Shown: positions 42,849 through 55,053, counted from the stretch's first letter. The stretch is DNA of 64,000 nt from Narthecium ossifragum (GCA_963920575.1 OY986973.1:18338062-18402061), one strand, 5' to 3'. Made by a program: numbers and translations. The notes: generated by a model not told the origin, from the sequence alone.

Positions 42849-44706
42849 TGTGAGGACTTGCCCTTCTACCCCTGTGGCTCGTTGTAAACCGCAAGGGCAA
42901 TTTGATAAATTGTGCATTGTTGGTTTGTTTCACACCCGCGTGTGCACACACTGACCTTGTTTTGTTTTAGTGTTTGATTAGAATGGTTAGGTGGACCCGG
43001 GATCGGAAGATCCGAGCTTGGGCTTGTGTTTTAGCCCAAGTTTGTGTTTCTGGGCAAGAAGATCGATCTTTCTTGCTAAGGAGATTGATCTTCCTTGCTA
43101 AGGAGATCGATCTTCCTTTCCTAGGAGATCGATCTTCCTTGAGAAGAGATCGATCCTTCTGTGCCAGAAAGTCCTGGCGGTGATCTTTGAGAGGACAGCC
43201 GCCATTGGCCGTTGCTCTCCCCTGTCAGAGGGAGAGAGGACTTTCTCTCCTCTCCTCCCCCTTTTCCCCTCCTTCCCCAGCTTTCCCCCTTCCTTTTCTT
43301 CCTCTTCTCCTTCTCCTTCTTCTTCCTTCTTCTTTCTTCTTCCCGCGAGCTCTGTTTCCTCTGTTTTTCCCGGCAGCCCCTTCTTCTTCTCCGTTCTCCC
43401 TTCTCCGGCCACTGTTTTGGGTGTTTCAAGGCTCATTGGAACCGTGGCGACGTGAGGAAGATCCATGGTGTGATTTGAAGCTTTGTTGATGACTGGTTTG
43501 CGAGGAATCAGCCGAGGAGTGCGTTTTCGGTAGGTTTTCTACCTACCTGGGTTAGTTTAGGGGTTTTCTTTGGATCTAGCCATTAGATCTTGTTATTCTT
43601 TGTGTTGTTGGATTCCTCTTGCTTAGTATAATTTCTGGTTTAAGTTTCACAAGCATTGGTTGAGATTTTAGTAGGATTTAAGCATGTTTAATCTCGGATT
43701 TTCCGGTTTCTGCTGTTCTTGAGGAACAACCGGTTTGCGGCGAGTTTTCCGATCGGTACGTACATGGTCTTGGGTTGTGATGAACATAAGAGTGGTAGAT
43801 CTTTGAATGTACTCTCAGACCTAACTAATTTCATAATTTTTTGTTGTTCCTACGATTTGTTATGAATTTCGTACGGGTGGGTTGCGTTGCAGCAAGCAAT
43901 GGTAAGTTAGTTTGATTAGCGGTTTTGACTAGTGTTTTCCCGTTAATCTAGCCGTTGGTGGTTTTCAGATTTTGGATATATTGATCCCGGTATGTTGATC
44001 TACTAGAGTCTAAGTTGGATCTCGAATCCGATATCGTTTGGACGTCGGATCGACGGGGTCAATTAGCCTCAAAGTAGAGGATTTTGGTGATTTAAATAAT
44101 ATTATATGTTTGAAACATATAATATTATATTTTACTGTTCATCGAGGTTTTCAGGGTTGCTTCCCATTGCAGGAGTCCGCGGTTGACGGTCGTGGTACCG
44201 TCATAATGTCGGGACCCGCTGCGGATCAGCTGGCAGCGGTTGGTAGTACCGCTGCAGCGATCCAGTTGGACTTGTATGCTGCCTTATCATACTGTTGCAT
44301 GTCTATCTCTTATCTGTGTATGTTCATAGCATGCATTCTCTGTTGTGTATTAGTTGCATGGTTAGGGCGTGGGTGATCTGTGGGTCGCGGTGCGGCGGCG
44401 CCAAGCGAAGTCTGAGAGGTGGTGATCTTTTACTGCTTTTAACCTATGTTAGATAGCCTCCTACGGGAGTAATGTTGTATTTGGATCTTCCCCTCTCCGA
44501 GGATATGTATATTATTTTCACTTGGGTTTTGTAATCTGAGGTTCGAGGCTTGTAATTTAATTATGTCTTTTTAAATTGAGGGTGTTTTGAAGAATTGCTA
44601 GAGAGACCAATAGGTTAGAGGGAACCCTCGCCAAGATTTTCCTCGTTTCGTTAGATTCCGGTTCGCGTCGCCCGGCCCGGTTGGGCTTTCGCGCGTCGGG
44701 GCGACA
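42849..44706 (+). mobile_element. Solo LTR, TGTGAGGAC family
   Basis: It starts TGTGAGGACTTGCCC and ends GTCGGGGCGACA. Flanks are CACGG and CACTG, a 5-bp duplication with one mismatch. It shares long similarity with 57120-59494, including CACACCCGCGTGTGCACACA, the CT-rich block, GTTGCAGCAA, the GCGGATC(A/G)GCTGGCAGCGG segment and the CTCGCCA... end. There is no coding capacity; the ORFs in the CT-rich block (43180-43490) are compositional. Confidence 0.88.
43048..43160 (+). promoter_or_regulatory. GATCGATC cluster in the TGTGAGGAC-family LTR
   Basis: Five variants (three AGATCGATCT, one GATTGATC, one GATCGATCC) occur in 110 bp and end GATCGATCCTTCTGTGCCAG. They lie in the likely U3, upstream of the CT-rich block. 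Confidence 0.85.
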
Positions 44707-44885
44707 CACTGGTTACGATCCTCAACCCGAACCCGACCCGATTATTGACGGGTAGGTGACGGGTAAACCCGAACCCGAACCCGACCCGCACCCGAATACC
44801 ACAAACCCAAACCCACTAAATTCTGGTCGGGTCGGGTTCACGGGTTACGGGTTCAATTGCCACCCCTATCTCCAACCTATACAAC

Positions 44886-45192
44886 ATGGGAGATCACGGC
44901 CTTATGGCTCTCGTACGTCTTCTCGATCTCATTTCTCTTGCTCCCCTTTTGCTTGCTGCTCATGCATGCGGTACTCGTCTCAGAGGCCACTAGAGTTCCA
45001 AAAGCCGAGCTCCAGTCTTTCCACCACCAAAGCAACCTGTGGTTCTGCCGAGTTTCAGTGAACTATATAGACTATGGTGCTTGTGCTGAGCCGCCCAAAG
45101 CTGGTTGGAAGATATGTCGAAATCCAACTAGAGATAATCAAATAGCAAAACCCAGTGTGACTCCGTACAAGGTTTACATACCACCTCATTGA
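44886..45192 (+). pseudogene. Small secreted peptide precursor A, frameshifted
   Basis: The start codon at 44886 opens MGDHGLMALVRLLDL, then ISLAPLLLAAHA, a signal-peptide-like core. Compared with copy B, four extra bases near 44967 then shift the frame. The original frame continues as VLVSEATRVPKAELQSFHHQ, then DYGACAEPPKAGWKICRNPT, ending YKVYIPPH before a stop at 45190. The C-terminus, lost in copy B, shares AGW--C--NPTR with gene C. With the frameshift and the hAT in its 5' UTR it is unlikely to be functional. Confidence 0.75.
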
Positions 45193-45513
45193 TATAGCCA
45201 ACTATGTGGTCTTAATTTCCTCCCGGCAAATTAAGAGATGAATGATCAGTACCGGTGTATGTTGTGTTTTTCATTGTTGTGGTGACGTTAAAGCGTGTTT
45301 GTAGATGACAGTTGAAAAGTGTTTGGCATGTCAATTAGCTAATAACAATGGTAAAAAACGTTTATCCATGCAGTTTGCCAGTTCTGGTGTTAATTTAGTT
45401 TTTAAGTGGGATCAAGTCTAAAATATTAGTTTTTCATTCTAAAAATCAAATAAAATTCTCGTTCCGTGTTTTCATAAGGCAACCTAGGTGCTACAAGTCG
45501 TTAGGATTTTTAG

Positions 45514-45757
45514 TAGCGATTCTGAGGATCTTTAAATGTGATTAATATAATCGTCGCTAGAAGCCGCATGGACTTTTGGTGACCACACTTCTAATCGCAC
45601 CACGGACGCACCCGAACGCTTCCCAACTCATCGACCCAACCTGTCCATCTTCTCTAGGGTACTCTTTGGCACCTCAATCGCAGTCATAGTCATGGTGAAT
45701 ACATACAGGCGTAGCCTATAAAACATGCTTCAACAAAGTAGTAACACGGCCTACAGG
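45514..45757. other. Unassigned spacer between block A and LINE E
   Basis: No ORF with a domain and no repeat termini were seen. Confidence 0.5.
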
Positions 45758-45871
45758 TTGTTTTTTTTTTTACTAGTTGAGCCAAGCTGGGGAAAACAAA
45801 ACAAAACAACAACACAAAGGAACAGGGCCACAATAGCCCTGCTACCCAACAGACATCTCCTTCGGCGATTC

Positions 45872-46423
45872 CTAGCCCTTACACCAAAGCTGGCCATAGT
45901 TACATCCTCTCACAAACCTGGCTAAGCGATCGACTTCTTCATTGCTTTCCCTTGGTATGAATCTAAAGTGAACCTCCCTAAAGTGCTCCGCGATCCAACA
46001 AAGCTTCTGCAATCTGGCCGCAAGGTGCATCGGCCACCGTCTCCGATTGGCAATGCTTTCTACCAGGTCTTTAGCATCTGATTCGAAGATCACCCTTGCC
46101 ATACCTTTCCGTTGTGCCATCTCCACCGCTCTTTCGATGGCAGTGAGCCCCGCCTCCTGGGAATCTACAACGGTGCCACCCTCCACGAGAACCCATTCTC
46201 TCTTCCTTTCCTCATTCCAACACACCACAGCTATTCCTGCAAGACCATCCACAAACGAGGCATCCATCTGAATCACATAGAACCCTCCGCTCTGCATCGC
46301 AACCAGCTTCTTCACCTCCCTGCGCATCTTCCATTCCTTCGACAACCATAGAAGCAATCTTGCCAACTCCACCGGTGACTGCCCCTCCCCCTCAAATATA
46401 GTCTTGTTTTTGTTCTTCCACAC
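45872..46423 (-). pseudogene. LINE E RNase H domain
   Basis: The 183-aa ORF shows DASFVDGLAGIAVVCW, EAGLTAIERAVEMAQ, VIFESDAKDLVESI and FIPRESNEEVDRLARF. This is the RVT_3/RNase H fold at the C-terminus of plant L1 ORF2, with the acidic residues D, E and D in the expected places. It ends about 115 bases before the A-tail. Confidence 0.9.
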
Positions 46424-46473
46424 TACCTAAAGACCATATCCTAGCTTAGCCTTACGTTCCCTCCATATCTCTG

Positions 46474-46973
46474 CTTTAGTAGAGCAGAGCAGCACCTCCT
46501 TCCATCTTAACTTCCTCTCTCCTAAAGACTTCATCCCTGTTAAACACAAGGTCCCAAACCTTCCTAGACTCAGAGTAATGCAAAAATAGATGTGCTAAAG
46601 ATTCTACCTCCCCAGCACACCTCGGACAGGTAGAAACCTCTGCTGCACCCACTCTGCAAAGGGCCTCTATTGTCTGGAATTTCCCATATATAAGCTTCCA
46701 TAGAAATGTTTTAATCCTAGGACCAAACGGCCCTATCCATATCGCTTCCCATCTGATATCTAGACCACCACCAGTCTTCCGTCTCTGTTCATACAACGTC
46801 ATGTACGCAGATCTTGAGGTCACTTTTCCTCCAACTTCATGTGTCCAGTAGACCTTATCCTCCTTCGCCTCAATAATAACGTCCTTGGCAAATATCTGTT
46901 CTGTCAAGAGCGGCGAGAACAACCTGCATGCCTTTCTCCTCCTCCTCCATATCCCATATGCTCCAATCAAGCC
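46474..46973 (-). pseudogene. LINE E zf-RVT domain
   Basis: The ORF shows GGKVTSRSAYMTLYEQ, IRWEAIWIGPFGPRIKTFLW, STCPRCAGEVESLAHLFLHY and SRKVWDLVF. These match the zinc-binding domain following RT (CPRC...H). It is separated from RT by a stop and from RNase H by a frameshift. Confidence 0.9.
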
Positions 46974-48735
46974 CTAAAGCTGCAGACGCGGAGATAGCAT
47001 CTCTACATTGAAGAAAGTTGACTTGCGATCAAGAGGTAAATCCGTTAGCCACCAGTCCTTCAAGACATTCACCTTGCTCCTCACGCAAGGAATGCAGCAT
47101 AGCCCAAGCCGCATATCCCTCATCGAGCGACAGACGCTCCGCCACGCCAGTGACGACCCTCTCACTGGCTTCTCCGATGGGAATAAATCTCTCCATCCAT
47201 ACTTAGCAGTGACTACTCTCTTCCAAAGGGAATCCTCCCCTGGGCAAAGATGGGAGGCCCGTATCATCCGTAGCGTACGCTGCCACATGACTAAACTCCG
47301 CACCCCCACACCGCCATCCTCCCACTGAGAACAAACCACATCCCAACAGACAATCGACAAGCCAGATCTCCTTCCCTCCCAGAGAAACACCCTCCCAAGC
47401 TTCTCAATCTTCTTAAGCACAGATGTCGGCACATCTGTCGCCATCATCAAGTACTCCGGCAGTGATTCTATAACATGGCAAAAGAGAGTAATCCTCCCCG
47501 ATAGTGCTAGGTGTTTACTACACCAAGTCGAGATCCTATTCACAACTTTATCCAACAAGTCAGTGAAGTCTGCAGCTAGAAGTCTTGTACCTTTGATTGG
47601 AACCTCCAAGTATCACCACGCACCCATCTCCTCCGTCATCCCCATGTATCTACATATTGCACAGCGGCAAGAATCACCTAGCACAGGTGACAGATAGATA
47701 CTGGATTTACTGGGGTTGAGTGCCATCCCGGAGGTCTTCTGGTACCAATCAAAGATTCGCTTTAGCTTCTGGGCTTCATGCAGGGACGCATCAGTAACCA
47801 ACAGACAATCATCATCATGTAGGAGATGGGTCACTCTCACACCGCCTCGGAAAAAAGTTACACCCCTCAAACCAGTTCCTTCCTCATTTAGAGCCCTTGA
47901 TAATGCAACCTGTACCAGTATAAACAGAAAAGGTGGCAGCGGGTCCCCCTGGCGGTGACCACACTGGGGCACAACCTGACCAAACACCTGTACATTTACA
48001 ATAAACAAAAATCTAGGTGAGGAGACACACCTCATGACCCATAAGATCCAAGTGCTTGGGAAGCCCATCTCAGTCATAAAATACTAAAGGAAATCCCAAC
48101 GGGCACTGTCATACGCCGCCCGGACATCAACCTTCGCTGCCATCAAGGGACTGCACCGGTGGGCTTTCTCAACAGAGTGCGCAATCTCCTAGGCTATAGC
48201 TACGTTATTCTATATACAACAGCCCTTCACAAATAATGATTGTTCCCAGTTAATAATTTCTGGTGGTACACATTTAAGTCTCCTCATAGGGACCAAGCAC
48301 TAAGAGCTCCACCTACTTACTGCTTGACGCTATCTCAAGACTTGGATTCGAACCAATCAAGCAAAGAATGGAAGAAATCACCTTATAGGAGACATTACAC
48401 AAGCTCAGCGGTCTAAAATCCCGAACTTCTCTGGGATACTGGCACTTTGGTATCAGTGACATGAATGTATCATTCCGATCCTTTGGGAGCTTCAGATGCG
48501 GAAAGAAATTTTGAATCACTCCAAACATCTCTAGTCCCACATCCTTCCAAAAGGCCTTGTAGAACTCCGCTGTCATTCCGTCCGGCCCTGCGCATTTGTT
48601 CGTACCCATGGATTGTACAACCTCCGTGACCTCCTCGAAAGTAACCTCTCTGATGAGCAGCCCTCGAGCCTCCTCGGATATACTCGGTAGATGCGGGCAC
48701 TGAATAGCTGTAGCTTCGCCTTCCTCTGACCAAAG
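46974..48735 (-). pseudogene. LINE E reverse transcriptase (catalytic box mutated)
   Basis: In order on the minus strand: GTNKCAGPDGMTAEFYKAFW, SLIPKCQYPREVRDFRPLSL, then a degenerate KxxxRxAY-type stretch near 48100, RQGDPLPPFLFILVQ, THLLHDDDCLLVTDA, and LALSGRITLFCHVIESLPEY. The catalytic box, normally YADD, reads HDDD, so the enzyme is probably dead even apart from the frameshifts. Its N-terminal side is cut by the LTR at 48740. Confidence 0.9.
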
Positions 48736-48739
48736 TTCT

Positions 48740-50068
48740 TGTCACGACCCGACCCAAAAAATCCATCCAGATCGAGGCGTGAGCCACCTAAACCTGTTTA
48801 CATCATCAATTGGCGCATAAGTATATAACTGCTATGAATTTAGACCATCAAGTCCTCCAGTTCATAAAAATTTGACAGAATCTCCTTTATAATTATAGCA
48901 CAAGAACCTGTATATTTTACAATCTTAACTTCAACATCATTACATTCCTCAACGTATATATTAAACTATATTACAACATTTCTGAAATACAACTGAATTA
49001 ATAATCATACAGTTATGTTCTCGAATACATTAGATTATACATCAATGATTGAAACTGTAAATTAACTGTAGAAGAACTCCTCGAAGCTCCAAGTCCTCGA
49101 TCACCTTGAAATATCACGCCATCTTCTAGAACACCTGAAAGAAGGAGCTGCATCGACCTGCATCGTCGATGCAACCCAGGTAGGGTGAGCAACAATGCCC
49201 AGTAGGGTTCTACTCTACGTCGCACAGAACGAAAGGGAAACTACAACTGTGTCGTTCTCCACCTAAGCCTAAGGTATGCTAAGGGGCCTCATAACCCCGT
49301 CGATTCCCGAGGGCTCCTGTCCAGGTCCCACCCTCACCCAAGAACATGCGAGAGGAAACAAAGACTGTGGGCTCCTGTCCAAGTATGACCCTGCCCAGTC
49401 ATACCATCTCTCGCGGGGACACACATGTCAGGGACATCGACAACCATACTTAGCGCTTGGCCTCGGAGATCCGACACGATCTCTACACCTCAAGTACCAG
49501 AATATAATATATAGTCGACTATCGCGATAACCTCAGATGTTAGCAAACATAATTATTGATGACAATCACATCCTAATCCTCGACTACCCAAACCCCGGTT
49601 CTAGGGCTAGATCCGGGCTACCCGAGAACTCCGGATCGACGATCGAATCCATCGCTTACCACCTAGCCTTAATGCTTCTAATGCAAGCAAATGCATGTAA
49701 TGCTCACGCGAACATTTAATAGATCAGGGCATGCAACAGTATATCATACATAATACAGGACTAGGCATAGCCTCAAGCTTGCCAGGGGATAAATATAGCA
49801 AGGGTTCAAAGCAATAAGGATCTATCTAGCAAAGCAATTATAACAAACATCCAACAGATCAAAATCCGACATTATAACGGCGTCCACAACCGTCAACCTT
49901 AATTTCTACAACGGGATACAACCCCAGCCAACAAATAACAAACTACAACCATTACAACATACAACAACTAGGGCACACCTTCGGCCCACTAATTATCTAC
50001 ACATCCCAAGGGGCATGACTCCCTTGGTTCAACCTCGAGTCACATATAGGGTTGGGCCACACATAGGG

Positions 50069-50102
<34 letters not shown>

Positions 50103-51556
50103 TATAGATAACATGCTACAATTTGAAGTAAACTTCTAAGTACATGAAATCGGCAAAAGAATATACGTGGCATATCCATAAGTAAAACCCAATCCATTAA
50201 CATGAGACTTGGCATTCAGATATACAATCATAATCCGAGTCACAAACACACATTGATATAACATGATAAGAAATGCTAACATAACATTGACAAGAGTTGA
50301 AGAAATTCATCCGAGATATCATTTTTGTAAATAGAAACCCCAAGCCTATTCTCTCGAGAACTCCACGTTAAATTCACAGGAAATCCATATGAAAAATCAC
50401 CTGATATCATCCTACGATAAGATCCTAGTATTCATCACATAAAAGATATCAATTTGCATAATTGAACCCTAGGACTACACAAGCCTAAAACTCGGCATAA
50501 ATCCATCAAAACTTCCCTGGAATTAGAGTACATGATACCTAACATCTCTAGCAATCTACTACGAGAAGATCGAAATAAATAGATCAATAAAAACCCAATC
50601 TTTCTGCCAAAAACCCACAAATCTGTCAAAGATTGATTTCATCGTAGATCACGGAATAATTCATTATAAATCGTAGAAAAATCCAAAAAACATGAAATCA
50701 GTTGGATCGGAGAGTAAACTCAAAGGCCTACAACTTTCATGTTGAAAGCTAAGTGAGATTCTTCACGGAATAGCACTAGATCCCAGAAGAAGCCGGCTAA
50801 TTTCACAGAACATGGGATGAAAACTAAATCCGGGAAGAACAGCTTGATAAACCCAATTAAAACCCCATCAATCATCGATTGAATCTAGTTCAGGTAGGAT
50901 CTAAGCCTAGGGAAGCAAGTTAGAAGACGAATCACCAAAATTCCATCCGATTGAAACCCTCCGATCAAACCCAAAGCAAGGAACATAACCAATCAACAAT
51001 CAGCCATGAATAACATGAATATGATGAAGGAAACAATCCACAATCACAAGTAGATCCTAACTTAAGACTGAATCAAAGATTCAGGTAGGAAACCCTACCT
51101 GAAAATGCAATCAAGCTTAATCCGGCTGAAGACCACCTCCTCCATCGTCGTTGCCGCCTCTGGCTTGCCGGGGATCTGCTGGGAATCACCGAAGTCCGCC
51201 GAGAGCCATCCGACGTCGAGTACCACTCGCGACGGGAAGAGAAAGAGAGGGGGAGGGCGTCGGATCTGAGAGGAAGAGGGGTTCCGCAGGTAGAGAAAGG
51301 TGAGGACGGGCTCTGGGAGGAGCGGCGGTGGACGACGATGGCGAAGAAGCTCCGGAGAAGGGAGATCGGCGGAGAGGATCTTGGATCTAGGGTTCTCGGG
51401 AGAGTGAGAGGTCAGGGGAGAGAAGCTCTGGCCGGATCTGAGGAGAGGGAGCTCGAGGGAGAACGGCGGCCGACGACGGTAGCGAAGCAGGCTCGATGGA
51501 GAGGGAGAAGGCCGGCGCGGTCATGAGCGGGGAAGAAGAAAGGAGAAGGAGAGAGG

Positions 51557-51614
<58 letters not shown>

Positions 51615-51955
51615 CAGGTTAAGCCACTTAAGTGGCTTAGCCGGTTCAGACGAGCCAACTGATCGGACTGAATCCGATTTGACTCCAAATTGGGATCTCG
51701 TCCTAATCTCGTCCGGATCTGACGATCACAAACGCTCCTATTGGATCTATTCAATCATATACATCAATCAAGGTTGTGTGTGCACTACGTGGGTGTGAAG
51801 CCGACCACCAGGGCGCAATTTTACCAAATTGCCCCTGGGGTCCAAAAGCAGCGATGCGATCAACCGATCTCAAACCAAGGCCAACCGAGCCAAACCACAA
51901 AACCATATCCTCGACCCAACACGGTCGGACCAGGTTAGAGGAACGGGTCCTCACA
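48740..51955 (-). mobile_element. Large solo LTR, TGTGAGGAC family, inside LINE E
   Basis: On the minus strand it starts TGTGAGGACCCGTTCC and ends GGTCGGGTCGTGACA. Flanks are GTTCT and GTTAT, a 5-bp duplication with one mismatch. The U3 shares GGCAATTTGGTAAAATTGCG and TGCACACAC with the LTRs at 42849 and 57120. At 3216 bp it is very long for a solo LTR, but no internal retroelement domain was found. It carries a GA tract (51560-51608) and an AT run (50072-50099). It lacks the GATCGATC cluster of the other two. Confidence 0.8.
51560..51608 (+). repeat. GA microsatellite
   Basis: The pure GA run accounts for the Arg/Glu-rich ORF here. Confidence 0.95.
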
Positions 51956-51960
51956 GTTAT

Positions 51961-53181
51961 GTATAGTAATCCTTGAATAAGGCAGCGATCGCAACAGTTG
52001 AGGAAACCCCCCTCCCGTCTTCTGTGAGTATCTCCCGGACTAGAGAGCGGTGCCCCCTCTGATTCACCATAGCATGGAACATCGCTGAGTTCTCATCTCC
52101 ATGAAGGAGCCAGGAGTAGCGCCCCTCTTGTGCGCGGGTCAGATCTTGCCTTCGCAACACAGCCTCAAACATGTGTTCCATCATCTTCATCTGGGATTGC
52201 TCCTCCACTGAGATTTCCAAATACTCCTCCTTTTCATAAAGACTTGCTAGGCCCGAAGAAAGCAACTGCGTGCGCGTTTGGGCGCCCACCTCTTTTCCTG
52301 GCTTCCATCGCTTCACAATCCTTTTAAGTTCATCCATCCTGCACCTCATATTGAAATCCAGCGTACCATGTCTAGGACAAGCCCAGATACGTTTCCCCAA
52401 GGTCTGGAAAGCCATAGTAGATACCCAATATGTTCTAGGTCTGAACATACCCGGCCCCTCCCGTGGTGCTTCCGGCCTCGCCGCTAAGACAAACGGGCAA
52501 TGATCAGAGCCAATTCTGGGGAGGTGTTTAACCTCCGCCTCAGGGAACTCCACCTTCCATCTACAATTCCCTAAGGCCTTATCAATTCGTTCCAAGATCC
52601 TCCTCTCACCGGGTTGTTGATTGCACCAAGTGAACGGATGCCCGACAAATTCCAGCTCAGACAAATCATTTTGCTACATGCATTCTAGATAATCAACAAC
52701 CTTCATGGAGAACTCAAACGGCCGCCCACCCCTCTTATCCTCTGGTGAAGAGACCACATTAAAGTCTCCTATGAACAGCTACGGTGTATCAGAGATCCCC
52801 ATCCCCGATATGGTCTGTCACAGCTTCCTGCGGTCTCTGGTTTTCCTTTCACCATAGACTGCAGTGATAGCACAGTGCCACTCCTCCTGCGAAGATATCA
52901 AAACATGGATAGCCTGGTTTGTTGGTGCAAAACATGAGACCCATCCATTGGACTTCCTCCAAAACACCACCAGGCCGCCCCTCCTTCCCTCCGTGGGAAT
53001 GATGAAGGAGCCAAAAAGAAGGTCCCAGCCTCACCTGAATATTACAAAAATATGCTTCCTGCAGAACAACATCCAATAAGAACAAAAAACTGAGTCCTCT
53101 TTCCCTAAACATTCGCCGGCATATATACATCACTCGCCGAGGGCCAGCCCCTCTTACGTTCCAGCACATGAGCTTCAGCAT
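51961..53181 (-). pseudogene. LINE E ORF2 endonuclease
   Basis: ORF2 starts MLKLMCWNVRGAGPRRVM at 53181, the canonical plant L1 ORF2 beginning. It loses frame near 52850 and continues from 52664 with SELEFVGHPFTWCNQQPGER and IGSDHCPFVLAARPEAP (the SDH catalytic motif), then the linker EGRYSWLLHGDENSAMFHAM. The middle portion (52665-52848) contains several stops. Removing the LTR places the RT directly downstream. Confidence 0.9.
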
Positions 53182-53823
53182 TGATAACTGGAGTTCAGAA
53201 CAGGTGCTCCCTCCTGTTTAGAAAACTTTCCTTTCTTTGCCGATGGAGACAAAGACACTCCTCCCAGTTCCTCCTCCTCCATTGCCATCTCTCCATCTTC
53301 CTCAACCTCTATGTCACATTCCATGCCAGAGGACTCTATTGCCAACGGCCCATGTGCCAATGGTTGCTTCCCCACTTTTAAAATTAAGCCATTATGTTGT
53401 GCCTTCTCCTTGTTTTCTAGAGCCTTCCTAATTTTCTGGGCTTCTAACAGGTGTTCCCTTTCTACACATTCCCGGCCCAAAGGAGCTACCAAGCCCATAT
53501 CTTTTTGCTAGGCGACATGGTGTTACAAGGGGGTTGGAGTGGCCCGGTCTAACCACTCCCCTCCCTGCCCTTAAGCATTCCACCTCCACTATACCTAATC
53601 CCTCCATCTCCTCTTCAGACGACACAACCCCCAAGTCAACATCCTCTGCTGATGTATCCCTCCCTTCCTTCCCCTTTTCCTCAATAAACTCCCTATCATC
53701 ATCATTCCTTCCTTGCATATAGCTAGCTTTACCTGGTCCCTCCGCCAAAGCTGGACCGGAAAAGTCCACAGATGCGGCTGGTGCGTTACCTCCCCTGCAA
53801 TCACTCCTCGCCAAGTACTCCAT
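53175..53823 (-). pseudogene. LINE E ORF1, C-terminal acidic part
   Basis: Two overlapping ORFs (53428-53823 and 53175-53498) are separated by a frameshift. The sequence is acidic and Gly-rich (for example DREFIEEKGKEGRDTSAEDV and DIEVEEDGEMAMEEEE), like the variable region between the CCHC knuckle and the end of ORF1. ORF1 and ORF2 overlap by a few bases. Confidence 0.65.
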
Positions 53824-54021
53824 AGCATGGGAACTCCCAACGTTAGCCTTTATTGCTTACTTTTCTTTGTCCTTTTTTCCTTCCATACCTGCAGCTTTCT
53901 CCTTCTTCGAGGCCTCCTGCTGACGCCATACCTTTTCCACCTCTCTCCACTGGCCCTCCACCAGCCGGCGACCAGGCACAGTCCTCCGGCGAGGCCTTTC
54001 CACAGTGATCCATTCTCTCTC

Positions 54022-55053
54022 CTAAATGGATGTGGTCACCAGTTCCTTCTCTATTTCAGCGTTCTCCCCTGCTTCCTCCCGATCCATCTCCATACCCTGT
54101 TCCTGCTGGCTTGGGTACCCCTGCTTCTCCCTCTCTTGACTGGTGTTCTTCTCTAGCTCTCCCTCAACATCAACCTTCTCCACTCCATTCTTACATGCCC
54201 TCCTCAAATGGCCTATGTGCCCACAACTAATGCATATGACCACACGCTCATAGATGAACTTCTGGTAATGGGTTCTCGGATCGACCCCCACAACCCCCTC
54301 GCCAATCGTTGTCCCCTCCGGAACCGGCTCCTCCGAGTTAATCTCTATGCAAGCTCTTGCATATTTGCACCTCCCCATGAGTCCACTGGAGTAATCTATA
54401 AGAAGAGGAGTTCCTACGAATGCTGCCAGTTGAACTAAGAACTTATTTCTATAGTATTCCGTTGGCAAGTCAGGAAACCGTACCCACACTGGCACCAGAT
54501 TGAAACTCTTCGGCGTGGGTTGAAAGCTAGGTCGCCATGGAATCAATGATAGCATGCAGCCGACAACCGACCACGGTCCTCCAGTAAGAACTGCCGTCAT
54601 ATCCTCCATCGTACTGAAGTTGAACACATAAACGCCATGAGACATATCAGACACGAAGAAAGGCATGGTCGTGCGCCATAGCCCCGCCAGCCTCTGCCTC
54701 AATACATCAATATCCACTCTACCTGTTACGAATCTGCCAAAGAGTGCAAATCGCCATTGCTGGATGCTTTTCTCTACCTCCTCAGGATCAAAAACCACTC
54801 TGCCATGAGACCTCCTACCCATCCCTTCCAACTCCTCTTTCAATACATATGTGTGTCTAGCACCACCTCCTCCAGCTACATTCACCCATGACCTTTGTTG
54901 TTGGTACATCTGGAACATATCCCCCGATTGACCCAATCCCGTCAAAGCAGCTATAGGAGAGCCAACCCCCCGACCAAACAGTGGGTCGTCGCCACCTTCA
55001 TGCACCCTTCCACCCACCTCTGCTTCCACTTCCATTCGATTAATTGGCTGCAA
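54022..55053 (-). CDS. LINE E ORF1 (DUF4283 and CCHC knuckle), 343-aa open frame
   Basis: ORF1 is the RNA-binding protein of the LINE particle. The open frame contains the DUF4283 region (VEKSIQQWRFALFGRFVTGR, FNFSTMEDMTAVLTGGPWSV, FNLVPVWVRFPDLPTEYY, RCKYARACIEINSEEPVP) and a zinc knuckle CISCGHIGHLRRAC at about residue 275. The tail is Glu/Gln-rich. It is the best-preserved LINE protein in the window, though it stops before the acidic region at 53823. It is read from the Met at 55053, close to the LINE 5' end. Confidence 0.88.
   Translation of the reverse strand: MQPINRMEVEAEVGGRVHEGGDDPLFGRGVGSPIAALTGLGQSGDMFQMYQQQRSWVNVAGGGGARHTYVLKEELEGMGRRSHGRVVFDPEEVEKSIQQWRFALFGRFVTGRVDIDVLRQRLAGLWRTTMPFFVSDMSHGVYVFNFSTMEDMTAVLTGGPWSVVGCMLSLIPWRPSFQPTPKSFNLVPVWVRFPDLPTEYYRNKFLVQLAAFVGTPLLIDYSSGLMGRCKYARACIEINSEEPVPEGTTIGEGVVGVDPRTHYQKFIYERVVICISCGHIGHLRRACKNGVEKVDVEGELEKNTSQEREKQGYPSQQEQGMEMDREEAGENAEIEKELVTTSI

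Larger units (their letters stand above)
42536..44868 (+). mobile_element. hAT element in the 5' UTR of pseudogene A, with nested solo LTR
   Basis: The ends TAGGGGTGGCAA and TTGCCACCCCTA are inverted repeats, and the 8-bp target duplication TCTCCAAC (42528-42535 and 44869-44876) is perfect. The uninterrupted target site is seen in block B near 55204. The interior is CGGGT/ACCCG-rich without transposase. A solo LTR (42849-44706) is nested in it. Confidence 0.94.
42423..45513 (+). repeat. Duplicated block A
   Basis: The sequence from CCCAAAGAACAGTTAGG (42422) through the peptide pseudogene to GTCGTTAGGATTTTTAG (45512) recurs at 55107-61325 apart from inserted elements. Block A contains a hAT with a nested LTR. 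Block B contains a LINE, a nested LTR and a Cassandra-like LTR. Confidence 0.9.

Noticed and set aside
43098..43490. Glu/Lys-rich minus ORFs and Phe/Ser-rich plus ORFs
   Set aside because: They translate the CT-rich block conserved in the TGTGAGGAC-family LTRs; the same occurs at 57348-57813.
45514..45760. Homology of the LINE E left flank to the upstream edge of block A
   Set aside because: Only a short word (ACACGG...CAGG) is shared, which could be chance. No LINE E target duplication was confirmed.
51338..51800. Arg/Glu-rich ORFs
   Set aside because: GA microsatellite and GC-rich part of a solo LTR.
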